From Polycladospora coralii (GTDB lineage Bacteria > Bacillota > Bacilli > Thermoactinomycetales > Thermoactinomycetaceae): a stretch of DNA of 64,000 bases. Under the pieces are notes generated by a model. It was not told the DNA's origin, ran no database searches, and was given only the letters and a program-made list of their open reading frames with translations. Positions 23,688 to 33,311 of the stretch are shown piece by piece. How positions within the stretch are numbered: position 1 is the first letter of the stretch; every line of letters begins with the position of its first letter. Made by a program: the position numbers and the translations under genes. Where the stretch lies: positions 21,720-85,719 of the forward strand of contig NZ_JACXAG020000009.1 in NCBI RefSeq assembly GCF_014773435.2, written 5' to 3'.

Positions 23688-25340
23688 ATGCAGTTTACAC
23701 AGATGTATGCCAAATCGAGTGGCGTTCGATATGACGGAAACCGAACACAAATTGATTTTGCGCCTGATTTAGGTCGTGAGCCCACATTTTTCAAAGGAAA
23801 AATAATTGACATTATCCGTTATCGAGACGCCATGATTGCCCTACGAGATGTGGTCGTATCTGATCTCAATTACAAGCCCAAAGATCATAGCGCTTATCAA
23901 GAGTGGGTACAAGAACAATATTTGACTGATATTGCCGATATCCTCCACGCACGCGATGCGAAACAGGCAGCTTATGCACAACAAATCAACAAGTTACAGG
24001 CACAACTTAAGATCATGCGTCAGAAAAAAAGAAAGCGTGACGATGGTTATTACAAAGCACAAAGAAGGTATTTCGATTGGTTATACCACCACGATCCAGA
24101 CGCATGGATGGTTTTAGATCCTGTGATTACAGTAGCACCTGATCAAGTTTTCTTTGAAGCCTTTTCACTTGATGAATCATCCTATGGGCGGTTAGCGGTA
24201 CATGAATCTCAGTTTACAGAAGTTACAGCATTTCAGTATGGAACAACCAACATCGATTTTTCTGATCATCTACTTGACGAGTTACAACGTATGCGAAGCT
24301 ATCGACCTACTGTATTTCAAATCGATCCAAGCGGATTTGAAGTGGCAACAGAAAAGCGGGAGGTGTATAAGGAGAAAAAAATCGATGTTCCTGAAAGTTG
24401 GGTGCGTGGTTTCTTACAAGTCCAATCTGCAATGAATCTCCCCATGGATACATTTACGATACAACCGATTGATATGTATAACTTATGCACCTTCTTACGT
24501 CGCAATCGCGAAAAAAAAGGGCCACGCTCACTCAAGTACGTACTATCACCAGGACAACCTGTACATGTTGTGATTGAACCATGGGATGAAGTACTTTCCT
24601 TTAGAGATTCTGTCTATACAGGGACGGAAAGCAAAGAAATTCGTGTATGGGGCCGAAGACGCCTTCATTTAATGGAGAAATTATTGCCGCTTACACAAAC
24701 CATCACGGTCCATTTGCTTGGTAATGGGATGCCTAGCTTTTATGTTTTAGATCTTGGTAGTCTAAGTTTTACGCTTGGTTTATCCGGTTGGACACGTAAT
24801 GATTGGGCGGATGCGGGCCACTTTGATCTCATGATTGGTAAAGCAAGTCCAGTCACTTCGACAGATCGCATGGCTGTATTTAAAGCTTTAAAAAAGATAA
24901 AAACCGCCACCCCTAGTTTGTTAGCACATCAAACTCAGCTATCAGAGCTCGTTGTTCAAAGTAGCTTGCGACAATTATGCGAATCCGGAAAAGTAATGTT
25001 TGATATTGAGGTCGGCAAGTATCGCTTGCGAGAACTTACACAAGAGCCGATCACCTTTAAAGAACCACTTCCAAAAAACCCACGCGAAACCAAAGCAGAG
25101 AAGTGGATACAACAACAGAAGGCTACGCTTCATAGATCTACCTATACAGATCAAGGACATCTGATTTTACAAGGAAACGTTAATGAATTACATCCTCAAG
25201 TAAAGCGTGATCAGAATGGCAGAATACTAGAAGCGACTTGCTCTTGCTACTTTCATAACCAAAACCACCTTATGCGTGGTCCTTGTGAACACATTTTAGC
25301 CTTATTGCTATTACATCAAGGAGAGGAGGTACCATCATGA
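23688..25340 (+). CDS. SWIM zinc-finger protein, retron-associated
   Basis: This 550-residue protein starts directly after the HEAT gene stop with GGAGG upstream. Its C-terminus has a SWIM zinc finger: CxC at residues 518/520 and CxH at 533/535 (EATCSCYF, then GPCEHILALLLL). SWIM domains bind DNA or protein partners. Residues ~80-125 form a basic coiled coil (INKLQAQLKIMRQKKRKR). The middle (residues ~130-440) is mixed alpha/beta and unassigned. It overlaps the RT gene by four bases (ATGA). It is likely the toxin, or its nucleic-acid-sensing partner, held in check by RT and msDNA; this is inference. Confidence 0.82.
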   Translation: MQFTQMYAKSSGVRYDGNRTQIDFAPDLGREPTFFKGKIIDIIRYRDAMIALRDVVVSDLNYKPKDHSAYQEWVQEQYLTDIADILHARDAKQAAYAQQINKLQAQLKIMRQKKRKRDDGYYKAQRRYFDWLYHHDPDAWMVLDPVITVAPDQVFFEAFSLDESSYGRLAVHESQFTEVTAFQYGTTNIDFSDHLLDELQRMRSYRPTVFQIDPSGFEVATEKREVYKEKKIDVPESWVRGFLQVQSAMNLPMDTFTIQPIDMYNLCTFLRRNREKKGPRSLKYVLSPGQPVHVVIEPWDEVLSFRDSVYTGTESKEIRVWGRRRLHLMEKLLPLTQTITVHLLGNGMPSFYVLDLGSLSFTLGLSGWTRNDWADAGHFDLMIGKASPVTSTDRMAVFKALKKIKTATPSLLAHQTQLSELVVQSSLRQLCESGKVMFDIEVGKYRLRELTQEPITFKEPLPKNPRETKAEKWIQQQKATLHRSTYTDQGHLILQGNVNELHPQVKRDQNGRILEATCSCYFHNQNHLMRGPCEHILALLLLHQGEEVPS

Positions 25341-26794
25341 GTGAAGATTCAAAACCTTTGACACGTGCCGAATGGTATGAACGTATTAAACAAGAAGGAA
25401 AATATGAAACAATTCGAAGTGATATGCTCCGTTTAGGATTTTATCAGGAACCAGAGGTATCCCCACAAAAAAAAGAACAGTGGAAACAAGAGGACGAAGC
25501 ATACCAGCAATTATTACAAGAACTTCAGCAAGTCCAACTTGAAGCAGGAAAACTCCCCAAAATCAACGACCTACTTGCAGAAGCACGCCAAAAGCGAATA
25601 GCTGCCAGTAGACAAAAGCGCGTCGAACGCAAAGCGGTACGATTGAAAGAGAAAGAAGAACAGCAAGCTCATTGGCAGCAATATAAAGCCGATCACATTA
25701 TCCATCTTGGACGAGGTGTATCTGCTGGGCTCCAACAGCAAGAAACCGATGAAACACAATTAAACAAACTCGGTCTGCCGGTGCTCACTTCAAGTAAGCA
25801 GATAGCCACTCAAATCGGGCTATCACTAAGTGAATTAAAGTGGCTCACCTATCATCGTAATACCGCCACTATTTCCCATTACCATCATTTTACGATTCCT
25901 AAAAAAAATGGAGAAAAACGGGTTATTTCATCTCCTAAGCCACTGCTACGTATTGCACAATCGTGGATTAAAGAAGCTATTCTGGATCATATCGATGTGA
26001 GTCCACACGCATTAGGTTTCTTACCGCAAAAAAATATTATGGATAATGCACGTCCACATGTAAAGAAGGATTTGATCGCGAAAATGGACTTAAAAGATTT
26101 TTTTCCTACGATTACATTTTGGCGCGTACGTGGCTTATTTCAATCTTTTGGATATAGTGAAGCCATTAGCACCTTACTCGCACTCGTCTGTACAGAGCCG
26201 CCACGAAAAAAAGTATCATTTGCTGGTAAAGTGTATCATGTTGCATTAGGAGAGCGGCAGTTGCCACAAGGAGCTTGTACAAGCCCATCTCTAACCAATA
26301 TCATTTGTAGACGTTTAGATTCCCGTATGAATGGGTTAGCAGATTCTCTTAATATGACATACACCCGCTATGCCGATGATCTTACTTTTTCCGGAACAAA
26401 AGTCAAAAACCATCACATTCGCACACTATTAAGTAAATCACGATCCATTATCACATTTGAAGGATTTCATATCAATGAAGAGAAAACACGCATTCTACGC
26501 GCTACTCAGAGACAAAAAGTTACCGGTATTGTTGTCAACAAAAAGCTGAATATTAGCCGTCAGGAACTAAGATCCTTCAGAGCATTACTTCATAACGTGA
26601 AGCGCTCTGGTTTAGTAGAAGAGAATCGAGATCAACATCCCTATTTCTGGGGTTATATTATCGGTTATGCCGGTTATATCCGAATGGTTAGGCCCGATTT
26701 GACACAGAGAATAGCCTCTGAATTAATTGAAATCGCCCAGAAGTATCAACAAGAAATCCCAGCATGGGTACATCAAACCAGCAAATCGGAATAG
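25337..26794 (+). CDS. retron reverse transcriptase
   Basis: This 485-residue protein has an N-terminal basic, coiled extension (residues 1-115) followed by an RT core. Retron-specific marks are NARPH at 237-241 (NAxxH) and VTG at 395-397. Palm motifs are DLKDFFPT at 251-258, QGACTSP at 311-317 and the catalytic YADDL at 345-349. It would extend from the 2'-OH of the branching G in the ncRNA at 20817-21037 to make msDNA. Start is ATG behind GGAGG, overlapping the SWIM gene stop as ATGA. The N-terminal extension is unusual and may dock the two partner proteins. Confidence 0.93.
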   Translation: MSEDSKPLTRAEWYERIKQEGKYETIRSDMLRLGFYQEPEVSPQKKEQWKQEDEAYQQLLQELQQVQLEAGKLPKINDLLAEARQKRIAASRQKRVERKAVRLKEKEEQQAHWQQYKADHIIHLGRGVSAGLQQQETDETQLNKLGLPVLTSSKQIATQIGLSLSELKWLTYHRNTATISHYHHFTIPKKNGEKRVISSPKPLLRIAQSWIKEAILDHIDVSPHALGFLPQKNIMDNARPHVKKDLIAKMDLKDFFPTITFWRVRGLFQSFGYSEAISTLLALVCTEPPRKKVSFAGKVYHVALGERQLPQGACTSPSLTNIICRRLDSRMNGLADSLNMTYTRYADDLTFSGTKVKNHHIRTLLSKSRSIITFEGFHINEEKTRILRATQRQKVTGIVVNKKLNISRQELRSFRALLHNVKRSGLVEENRDQHPYFWGYIIGYAGYIRMVRPDLTQRIASELIEIAQKYQQEIPAWVHQTSKSE

Positions 26795-26822
26795 GATCAT
26801 GGATAAGGGAGGGACATTAAAA

Positions 26823-27323
26823 ATGCGGATCAGAAAAGCAACATTGCATGATGCACGAGGTATTAGTCAGGTTCATGTCTCGAGCTGGCGATCTACCTAT
26901 CAAGGAATCGTAGAGGATTCGTACCTTGAAAATATGAAAGTAGAAGAGCGACTCCTGCTTTGGGAAACAGCGCTAGCTAATCCTCCCTATATCATTTATG
27001 TAGCAGAAAATATAAACGGTGAAGTTGTCGGATTTGCTTGTGGCGGCCAGGAAAGATCACAAAAATATGATGCAGATGGAGAAGTGTACGCGATCTATAT
27101 TTTAGAACCCTATCAGCGTCAAGGCTTAGGCAGAGCGCTCATCACAGAAGTTCGTCAGGATTTGGTCGCTGCACAATACCATACCATGTTGATATGGGTG
27201 TTGGAGCAAAATCCTGCGCGCCCATTTTATGAAGCGCTTGGAGGAAAAGCAGTAGCAACTGAGACGCTTCAAATCGGTAATCGGCAGTTTAAAGAAATGG
27301 CTTATGTGTGGAAGCTCAATTAA
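26823..27323 (+). CDS. GNAT family N-acetyltransferase
   Basis: This 166-residue GNAT starts at ATG 26823 behind GGGAGGG; the frame opens further upstream inside the RT gene but has no binding site there. It contains MRIRKATLHDARGISQVHV, then SSWRSTYQGIV, the acetyl-CoA loop EPYQRQGLGRALI and NPARPFYEALGG. This is the common RimI-like/small-molecule acetyltransferase type with the HVxSWRxTYxG start. It lies 28 bases after the retron RT and probably has its own role, though read-through from the retron operon is likely. Confidence 0.88.
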   Translation: MRIRKATLHDARGISQVHVSSWRSTYQGIVEDSYLENMKVEERLLLWETALANPPYIIYVAENINGEVVGFACGGQERSQKYDADGEVYAIYILEPYQRQGLGRALITEVRQDLVAAQYHTMLIWVLEQNPARPFYEALGGKAVATETLQIGNRQFKEMAYVWKLN

Positions 27324-27356
27324 AAAGAGCAGAACCTGAAGTGTTCTGCTCTTTTC
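27323..27356. terminator. bidirectional terminator
   Basis: AAAGAGCAGAAC and GTTCTGCTCTTTT form a 12-bp stem with a 7-base loop. It ends the retron/GNAT transcript on plus and the FAH gene on minus. Confidence 0.85.
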
Positions 27357-27366
27357 ACACCTATAA

Positions 27367-28377
27367 CTATTTGGTAATCACATTTTTTAATACACCTAAT
27401 CTTTCGACTTCTAACTCGACTTGATCACCAGGTTCAAGATAACGATGCACCTCTGTTCCTAATTCTAAAATACACCCTGTTCCTACTGTGCCTGACCCAA
27501 TAATATCACCTGGAAATAATTCTACGCCTTCCGAAGCACGCTCAATCATTTGTGCAAAGCTCCAGTGTAGATCTTTCAGATTTCCACGAGAAAGCGTTTG
27601 ACCGTTTATTTTGGCCGTCATCTCAAGATCCCAATGTTCCCCAGAGCGCCTATCCTCTAAATCATCCAGCGTCACCATACACGGACCGATTGAAGTGGCA
27701 AAATCTTTTCCTTTGGCAGGTCCTAATCCGACAGTCATTTCTCTTCTCTGTACATCACGTGCACTCCAGTCATTCAGGATCGAAAGACCTGCAATATACT
27801 GATGGGCATCCAGCCGTGAGATATCCTTTCCTCGCTTTCCGATGATACATGCTACTTCTAATTCATAATCTAAGCAATTCGTATAAGCCGGCTTTCGAAT
27901 GGGTACTTCATGTCCTACCACAGATCGATGGTTTGAAAAATAAAAAACAGGAAGCTGATACCACTCTGGTATCATATCTAATCCACGACGATGGCGCGCG
28001 GTTTTAACATGGTCTTCGAACGCATAAAAATCCCGCACACTATTGGGAATTGGAATCGGAGATAAGTACTGGGCTTCTTCGATGTGAATCGCAATCGGTT
28101 CACCTTCTACGGATTCTCGTTCAAACGTGGTATCATCTAGCCATTGATCAATTTGGCGTAAATGCATGATATCTACAGACTCTTTTTTCATAAAGTCGAG
28201 TAAGTCATGTGGCATGTGATACGAAAAAATCATTTCTTTTTCTTGTTGTAGCCACTTTTGTGCAAATACAGCATCTACCACATAGTCACCTCTAATCCAC
28301 CCCAGCCTTCCTCCCAACTCACCAGTAGTCTGGATATTCAATTCATCAGCTTTCACTACATATGTGACTAACTGCAT
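27367..28377 (-). CDS. fumarylacetoacetate hydrolase family protein
   Basis: This protein of about 336 residues starts from the ATG at 28377 (GGGAGGTG upstream). It has the FAH fold with metal ligands in DYELEVACIIGKRG, the catalytic segment ILNDWSARDVQRREM and GLGPAKGKDFATSIGP. It cleaves or hydrates C-C bonds of acylpyruvate-type substrates, with Mg2+ dependence known for the family. The specific catabolic role is unclear, as no tyrosine-degradation neighbours are present. Confidence 0.87.
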   Translation of the reverse strand: MQLVTYVVKADELNIQTTGELGGRLGWIRGDYVVDAVFAQKWLQQEKEMIFSYHMPHDLLDFMKKESVDIMHLRQIDQWLDDTTFERESVEGEPIAIHIEEAQYLSPIPIPNSVRDFYAFEDHVKTARHRRGLDMIPEWYQLPVFYFSNHRSVVGHEVPIRKPAYTNCLDYELEVACIIGKRGKDISRLDAHQYIAGLSILNDWSARDVQRREMTVGLGPAKGKDFATSIGPCMVTLDDLEDRRSGEHWDLEMTAKINGQTLSRGNLKDLHWSFAQMIERASEGVELFPGDIIGSGTVGTGCILELGTEVHRYLEPGDQVELEVERLGVLKNVITK

Positions 28378-28434
28378 GTTGAAACACCTCCCTTCTTCCA
28401 AGATATTCGATTATCAGCGAAACTCGCAAGTCCA

Positions 28435-29541
28435 TTAAACTTGAATTGTGGTTTCTTTTGGTATGGGGAGTTGCAAAGTTTGTTCTACAATTTGCGTTGT
28501 CGCATCTTGAGACAGTAGGGCTTGAAAGCGATCTTCAAATTTTCCATTTTTTCTGGTGTAAGAAAAAAACTTTTCAATTTGAACCCGAATGGTTGCTGGA
28601 CGTGTCAGAAATGCGACCCGATTTTTGATTAAATATTGTTGATTGGCTTCTTCTTGACCTGGAAAAGCTTCGAATAAAAACATAGGCAATTGCTTTGCAA
28701 TCGCCTCACTTACCGTGATACCACCAGGCTTCGTTACCAATAAATCCGCAGCAGCCATCCAATATTCCATGTCACTGCGAAATCCTTCAATTTGAATATG
28801 ATCATACGTATATTTTGATTTTAAACGATGATATAAATTGATATTATTCCCTGTCAGCACGATAAATTGGACATCTATAAGTGGCCTTAATTCTGAAACC
28901 AATTGTTCTAGCGGACCCATGCCAGTCCCACCACCCATAATTAAAACAACTGGTGGATTCGGTTTAAGACCCAACTTTTCACGTGCGCTTTTTTTATCTA
29001 TAGGTTGATAAAAAGTAGCACGAATCGGAATTCCCGTTTCATGAAGTGTAATGCCTGTTTGCCATTGTATCTGATCTGTTTGCATAGGCGAAATTAACTT
29101 TTTAGGTGTACACAGCACATTGGGCGTTTTCGTCAACCAAATCGGATGCAATTCATAATCTGTCACAACAGCCACCGTAGGCAAACATTGATAAGCACTG
29201 GGGCAAACCATTAATCCAAATGGATGCGTGGTAATAATGCGTGTAGGGTTAACTTTAGTAAAGATTTCCATCATTTTTTTACGCACTGTCCAGCCTATCT
29301 TCTCAATTAATTCACTAGAAACATATCGCACCACACGTGATTGATGCGTCCAGTCATACAAAACGTGATAGATAGATGGAAATTTGCTAAGCATACCGTG
29401 ATAGCCAGATTGTAGAAGAGGATGTAATGTACCCGGTATCAACTCAAGTATATCTTGTGTTACTGCCTCTACTTGGGTACTCGTGTGTAAATGGGATTGA
29501 ATCGCATGCGCTGCAGCATTATGTCCGGTTCCAAATCCCAT
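28435..29541 (-). CDS. MGDG synthase/GT28-type glycolipid glycosyltransferase
   Basis: This 368-residue enzyme of the monogalactosyl/diglucosyl-diacylglycerol synthase family contains the acceptor loop MGFGTGHNAAAHAIQ, ITTHPFGLM, VTDYELHPIW, VLIMGGGTGMGPLE and the donor-binding KPGGITVSEAIA. It probably glycosylates diacylglycerol at the membrane. The first ATG or GTG in frame lies inside the conserved N-terminal strand. Eight codons upstream, an in-frame ATC (29563-29565) has GGAGGAG at ideal spacing and would add IERILILT, the expected first strand. The real start is therefore probably the ATC. Confidence 0.85.
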   Translation of the reverse strand: MGFGTGHNAAAHAIQSHLHTSTQVEAVTQDILELIPGTLHPLLQSGYHGMLSKFPSIYHVLYDWTHQSRVVRYVSSELIEKIGWTVRKKMMEIFTKVNPTRIITTHPFGLMVCPSAYQCLPTVAVVTDYELHPIWLTKTPNVLCTPKKLISPMQTDQIQWQTGITLHETGIPIRATFYQPIDKKSAREKLGLKPNPPVVLIMGGGTGMGPLEQLVSELRPLIDVQFIVLTGNNINLYHRLKSKYTYDHIQIEGFRSDMEYWMAAADLLVTKPGGITVSEAIAKQLPMFLFEAFPGQEEANQQYLIKNRVAFLTRPATIRVQIEKFFSYTRKNGKFEDRFQALLSQDATTQIVEQTLQLPIPKETTIQV

Positions 29542-29565
29542 AGTTAATATTAAGATTCGTTCGAT

Positions 29566-29884
29566 TTTAAACTCCTCCTCCCATTCTAACCAGCTGAAAT
29601 TCTATCCGGAATACTTACGGTGTTTAATATCATACGTGTCGATTAGCATGATTTACCCATACTAGCATATTATGATCGAAGCAGACACCCCACCTTGTCC
29701 TATCATCAATTTTATATGCTATATTTATCCAATTAATGAGAGATCTCTCCATCAAATAGGCTTATACAACTTTACCTATCATCCCCATAAATGGATCATT
29801 TAATAATCTGAGTCTCCTAGTCGTCTCTTTATTTTACACATTGTCACTGATCTTAGCAAAACTTAATCTTTTTGCTCCACACAC
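29566..29884. other. intergenic between sodA and the GT28 gene
   Basis: This stretch of about 320 AT-rich bases lies upstream of the GT28 gene, so its promoter is expected here. The GAGGAGGAGT site at 29571-29580 belongs to that gene. No ORF or RNA is recognised. Confidence 0.4.
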
Positions 29885-29929
29885 AAAAGAGCCCATCTCC
29901 CTTTTAAAGGGTAAGATGGACTCTTTTTA
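29885..29929 (-). terminator. terminator of sodA
   Basis: AAAAGAG..CCATCT and AGATGG..CTCTTTTT pair across a TTTTAAA loop with one mismatch. On the minus strand it lies just past the sodA stop and ends in a T-run. Confidence 0.75.
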
Positions 29930-29939
29930 AATCTCTCTC

Positions 29940-30557
29940 TTATCCGCGTGCTGCTAGATAACGCTTATTTACTTCATCCCAATTTACCACGTTCCAGAAT
30001 GCTTCAATATAAGCTGGACGCTTGTTTTGATAGTTTAGGTAATAGGCATGCTCCCACACATCTAAGCCTAACACTGGAGTATTACCTTCCATAAGTGGGC
30101 TATCTTGGTTAGGTGTGCTGGTTACTTCTAATTTACCATCCTTTACGATCAACCATGCCCAACCACTTCCGAAGCGTGTAACTGCAGCATCGGTAAATAA
30201 TTTCTTAAACGTTTCAAAGCTACCAAACGCTCCATTAATTGCTTCACCAATTTCTCCAGTAGGAGATCCACCACCATTTGGGCTTAAAATTTCCCAGAAT
30301 AACGTATGGTTGGCATGACCACCACCGTTATTGCGTACAGCTGTACGTACGTTTTCTGGCAATGCATCCAAGTTGGAAATGAGCTCCTCAATTGAATTCG
30401 CCTTGATGTCAAGTCCTGCAATTGCACCATTTAATTTATCTACATATGTCGCATGGTGACGATCGTGATGTATCTCCATGGTAAGTGCATCAATATGAGG
30501 TTCAAGTGCTTTAAAATCATATGGTAGTGCGGATAATTCAAATGTTTTCGTTGTCAT
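29940..30557 (-). CDS. sodA: superoxide dismutase [Mn/Fe]
   Basis: This 205-residue cytoplasmic enzyme dismutates superoxide. Metal ligands are visible in [24 protein letters not shown] and [15 protein letters not shown]. The GG-rich HANH and the [19 protein letters not shown] segment favour the Mn-type found in Bacilli. Full length, with a GGGGG-type binding site before the ATG. It is monocistronic with its own terminator. Confidence 0.95.
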   Translation of the reverse strand: MTTKTFELSALPYDFKALEPHIDALTMEIHHDRHHATYVDKLNGAIAGLDIKANSIEELISNLDALPENVRTAVRNNGGGHANHTLFWEILSPNGGGSPTGEIGEAINGAFGSFETFKKLFTDAAVTRFGSGWAWLIVKDGKLEVTSTPNQDSPLMEGNTPVLGLDVWEHAYYLNYQNKRPAYIEAFWNVVNWDEVNKRYLAARG

Positions 30558-30676
30558 TCTTAAGTCCCCCTATGTATTCGAATGAAATAAATCGCTTACT
30601 TTTATCCTACCCGTTTCTATTATGCTAAAAACGTGTCATTTTAGTCAACATAAATGTATAGAAAGTTGTCCGTCTG

Positions 30677-31828
30677 TCAACTCGTTTCAGGAAGGCCCAG
30701 TGCCTGTGCAAGCTGACTCACATCATCTAGTATATAATCAGCACCTAAGTTTTCAAATGTAGTACGAGCATCTTTTCCCGTAAGTCCGGTTAAAGTAGCA
30801 GCGAATCGACTCCCCATTTCACGAGCAGCCAAATAATCTGCTACCGAATCACCTACTATGAGTATTTCTTCACCATTCTCTAGTGGTAAGGATTGTTCCA
30901 AGCAATCGGAAATCGATGTAGATTGTCCTAAAAAAGCACGCACATATGAATACGGATTTGGCTTCGCAAGAGGCGCATGCTCAGGAAAGGTATGTTCAGC
31001 TTGTATGACATCGCTTGCCGTCACAATGCGATTCTCATCAAAACAATCCCAAATATCCAGTTGTTTAAAAGGAGTCTCAGTTTCTAGCCGACTTCTTCCC
31101 GTCCCAATTCCTGCTACAATCCCATTTTGCTCTAGCCTAGTTAATAGTTGTGAAATATCCGCTGATGAGATAATCGGTACTTCATCTGCTAAAAAACCTC
31201 GTTTGCCTGGTATTTTTGCTTCGCGTGCTTCTGTTTCTCGATATAAATCGTCTCCTAAATACCACGACTGAAAGGTGTGATAGCCAAGCATCCATAAAGG
31301 CGTTTTTCGCCCAAAGAGCGTTCCAGAAATAGAGAACCATGATTTAACCTGCTGATTCAAATCACGAAACATTTCGCTAGGCGTTTTGGCTTTCGTGTTT
31401 GCAAAAACCGTAGTCGTTTCCGCAAAATCAACATGGGTAATTTTATGCTTATTTAACTGAGCCCGTAGCTGAGACAAAGATTCTTCCACGATAGGCTGAC
31501 TTAAAAAAGTTTGGACAAAATGCGGATCATGCCTATTTATCCTACGAAGCAATAGTAAAATTTGTGCGGATATAGAGAGGTAAATCATGTCCCAGTTTGC
31601 ATTTACACCTCGTGTCTTCATATACGATAGGATCGAATCATTCTGAAAAATAGTCATACGAATTTCTTGGATCTTCTCCTCATCCACCTTTGTTTCAAAG
31701 TGATCGCTAGTTAAACCTAGATTACTTGGTGCATATAACAATTCCCATACCGATAATGCTGAGGCATCAAAACACCGCTCTTCACTCAAAAATACACCAT
31801 CCACATCAAATAAGATCAACTTATACAT
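30677..31828 (-). CDS. HAD family hydrolase (383 aa)
   Basis: Motif I is LILFDVDGVFLS at the N-terminus. The C-terminal part has motif II/III regions (VAGIGTGRSRLE) and motif IV EEILIVGDSVADYLAARE with a PGP-like tail (GADYILDDVSQLAQAL). A long helical insertion of roughly 200 residues lies between, making it larger than typical phosphoglycolate phosphatases. It is probably a sugar- or nucleotide-phosphate phosphatase. Substrate unknown. ATG start with AGGAGAGA upstream. Confidence 0.82.
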   Translation of the reverse strand: MYKLILFDVDGVFLSEERCFDASALSVWELLYAPSNLGLTSDHFETKVDEEKIQEIRMTIFQNDSILSYMKTRGVNANWDMIYLSISAQILLLLRRINRHDPHFVQTFLSQPIVEESLSQLRAQLNKHKITHVDFAETTTVFANTKAKTPSEMFRDLNQQVKSWFSISGTLFGRKTPLWMLGYHTFQSWYLGDDLYRETEAREAKIPGKRGFLADEVPIISSADISQLLTRLEQNGIVAGIGTGRSRLETETPFKQLDIWDCFDENRIVTASDVIQAEHTFPEHAPLAKPNPYSYVRAFLGQSTSISDCLEQSLPLENGEEILIVGDSVADYLAAREMGSRFAATLTGLTGKDARTTFENLGADYILDDVSQLAQALGLPETS

Positions 31829-31984
31829 CCAAGTTCTCTCCTCTTTTTGGGCTTATTTTATACAAGCCCAAGCAACCATGCAAACAAAATATTGTAATTA
31901 GGGCATTCACAAATAAGTGAATATATATTATCATAAAAGTATGATAATTTACAATTAACAAAGGAGGCGTTTTTTATTCCCTAC

Positions 31985-33112
31985 ATGATGAGAAATATTT
32001 CTATCGCTTTCTTAGCATTCCTTCTTTCATTTATGACGATCTTCGCTTCTCCGCCTACAATAGAAGCTGCATCTTCTACCTACCAAATTGAAATCAACAA
32101 AAACACAAACAAACTTTACCTTTATTATAACGGAAAAGTACAGAAAGTTTATCCTGTAGCTACAGGTAGGAGCAACTCGTTAACACCTGAAGGAACTTTT
32201 TCAATTGTTGTTAAAATCAGCAAACCAGGATGGAAAGGCATTCCAGGCGGACGAGCAGACAACCCACTCGGAGATTGGTGGCTCGGATTAAGCGTAAATG
32301 GCGATAAGGGTCGCACATATGGTATACATGGTACCAATAATCCCAGTTCTATCGGCAAGCACGCTTCAAGTGGTTGTGTACGGATGCATAATAGTCATGT
32401 AAACGAATTGCGTAAACGTGTAAAAGAAGGCACGCCGGTCTGGATACACAGTGGCACCAGTAATAACCGCTGGCGTGGAAATACGTCAAGTGGTGTCAAA
32501 GCCGCTTCTGGAACCGTTCAAATCACAGGAAGTCGTGTAAATATACGCTCTGGCCCTTCTTTAGGGGCATTTATCATCACGCAAGCAAAGAAAGGACAAA
32601 AATTTACCCGTACAGGTAAAGCAGGTATTTGGCACCGCATTAAACTTTCGAATGGACGTACTGCATATGTACACGGAGACTATGCACGTGTAGTTAGCGG
32701 AGGTGATTCATTTCGAAGCACGAGTGGTACGGTGGCCATATCTGTTCGCGTCGCTAACATACGGAGTGGTCCCAGCTTATCTTCATCCATTATTGGAAAA
32801 GGCCGTAGCGGTAATACGTACACCTTAACAGGGGACAATGGCAGTTGGTATCGCATCAAGCTAAACAATCGTAAGACGGCATATCTCCATCATTCTGTTG
32901 CTAGGAAAAAATCCACTACATCTAGTAATGGAACCATTCAGGTAAACGTGTCACTGGCTAATATACGATCTGCACCCTCCCTTTCAGCTACGATCTTACA
33001 GCGCGTACCTAGAGGCATGGTATTAAATAAAGTCGGCACTTCTGGTCAATTTTATCAAATCCGGTTAAGAAGTGGTAAGATCGCTTATATTCATAAAAGC
33101 ATCGTGCGCTAG
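31985..33112 (+). CDS. secreted L,D-transpeptidase with three SH3b domains
   Basis: A signal peptide (NISIAFLAFLLSFMTIF, cleaved near IEAAS) is followed by a YkuD catalytic domain (residues ~30-155) with the His/Cys motif GIHGTNNPSSIGKHASSGCVRM. Three SH3b repeats follow (about 170-235, 245-310, 315-375; each with VNIRSGPS or ANIRSGPS). It would form 3-3 peptidoglycan cross-links or attach proteins to the wall, with SH3b binding peptidoglycan. The annotated ATG lies 17 bases after GGAGG; an in-frame ATT at 31976 lies 8 bases after it and may be the true start. Confidence 0.9.
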   Translation: MMRNISIAFLAFLLSFMTIFASPPTIEAASSTYQIEINKNTNKLYLYYNGKVQKVYPVATGRSNSLTPEGTFSIVVKISKPGWKGIPGGRADNPLGDWWLGLSVNGDKGRTYGIHGTNNPSSIGKHASSGCVRMHNSHVNELRKRVKEGTPVWIHSGTSNNRWRGNTSSGVKAASGTVQITGSRVNIRSGPSLGAFIITQAKKGQKFTRTGKAGIWHRIKLSNGRTAYVHGDYARVVSGGDSFRSTSGTVAISVRVANIRSGPSLSSSIIGKGRSGNTYTLTGDNGSWYRIKLNNRKTAYLHHSVARKKSTTSSNGTIQVNVSLANIRSAPSLSATILQRVPRGMVLNKVGTSGQFYQIRLRSGKIAYIHKSIVR

Positions 33113-33123
33113 TCAATCCTGAC

Positions 33124-33160
33124 AGGTATTCCCGTTATACGATCACGGGAATACCTTTTT
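33124..33160 (+). terminator. terminator of the L,D-transpeptidase gene
   Basis: AGGTATTCCCGT (33124-33135) pairs with ACGGGAATACCT, followed by TTTTT. Good intrinsic terminator. Confidence 0.85.
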
Positions 33161-33275
33161 TACTGAGTTAGCCCACACACGTAGACCATGCCAAAAAATC
33201 TTCTGGGTCGCCTGTAGATGATGGATAGGTAGGAGAATAACGTTATGAGATATGTTTTTCCATTTAGCTAAATAA

Positions 33276-33304
33276 AGCAGAAAAGTGTAGATCACTTTTC
33301 TGCT
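33276..33304 (-). terminator. terminator of the nadBCA operon
   Basis: AGCAGAAAAGTG (33276-33287) and CACTTTTCTGCT (33293-33304) form a 12-bp stem, followed on minus by TTTATTT. It sits just past the nadA stop. Confidence 0.8.
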
Positions 33305-33311
33305 TCTGCAT

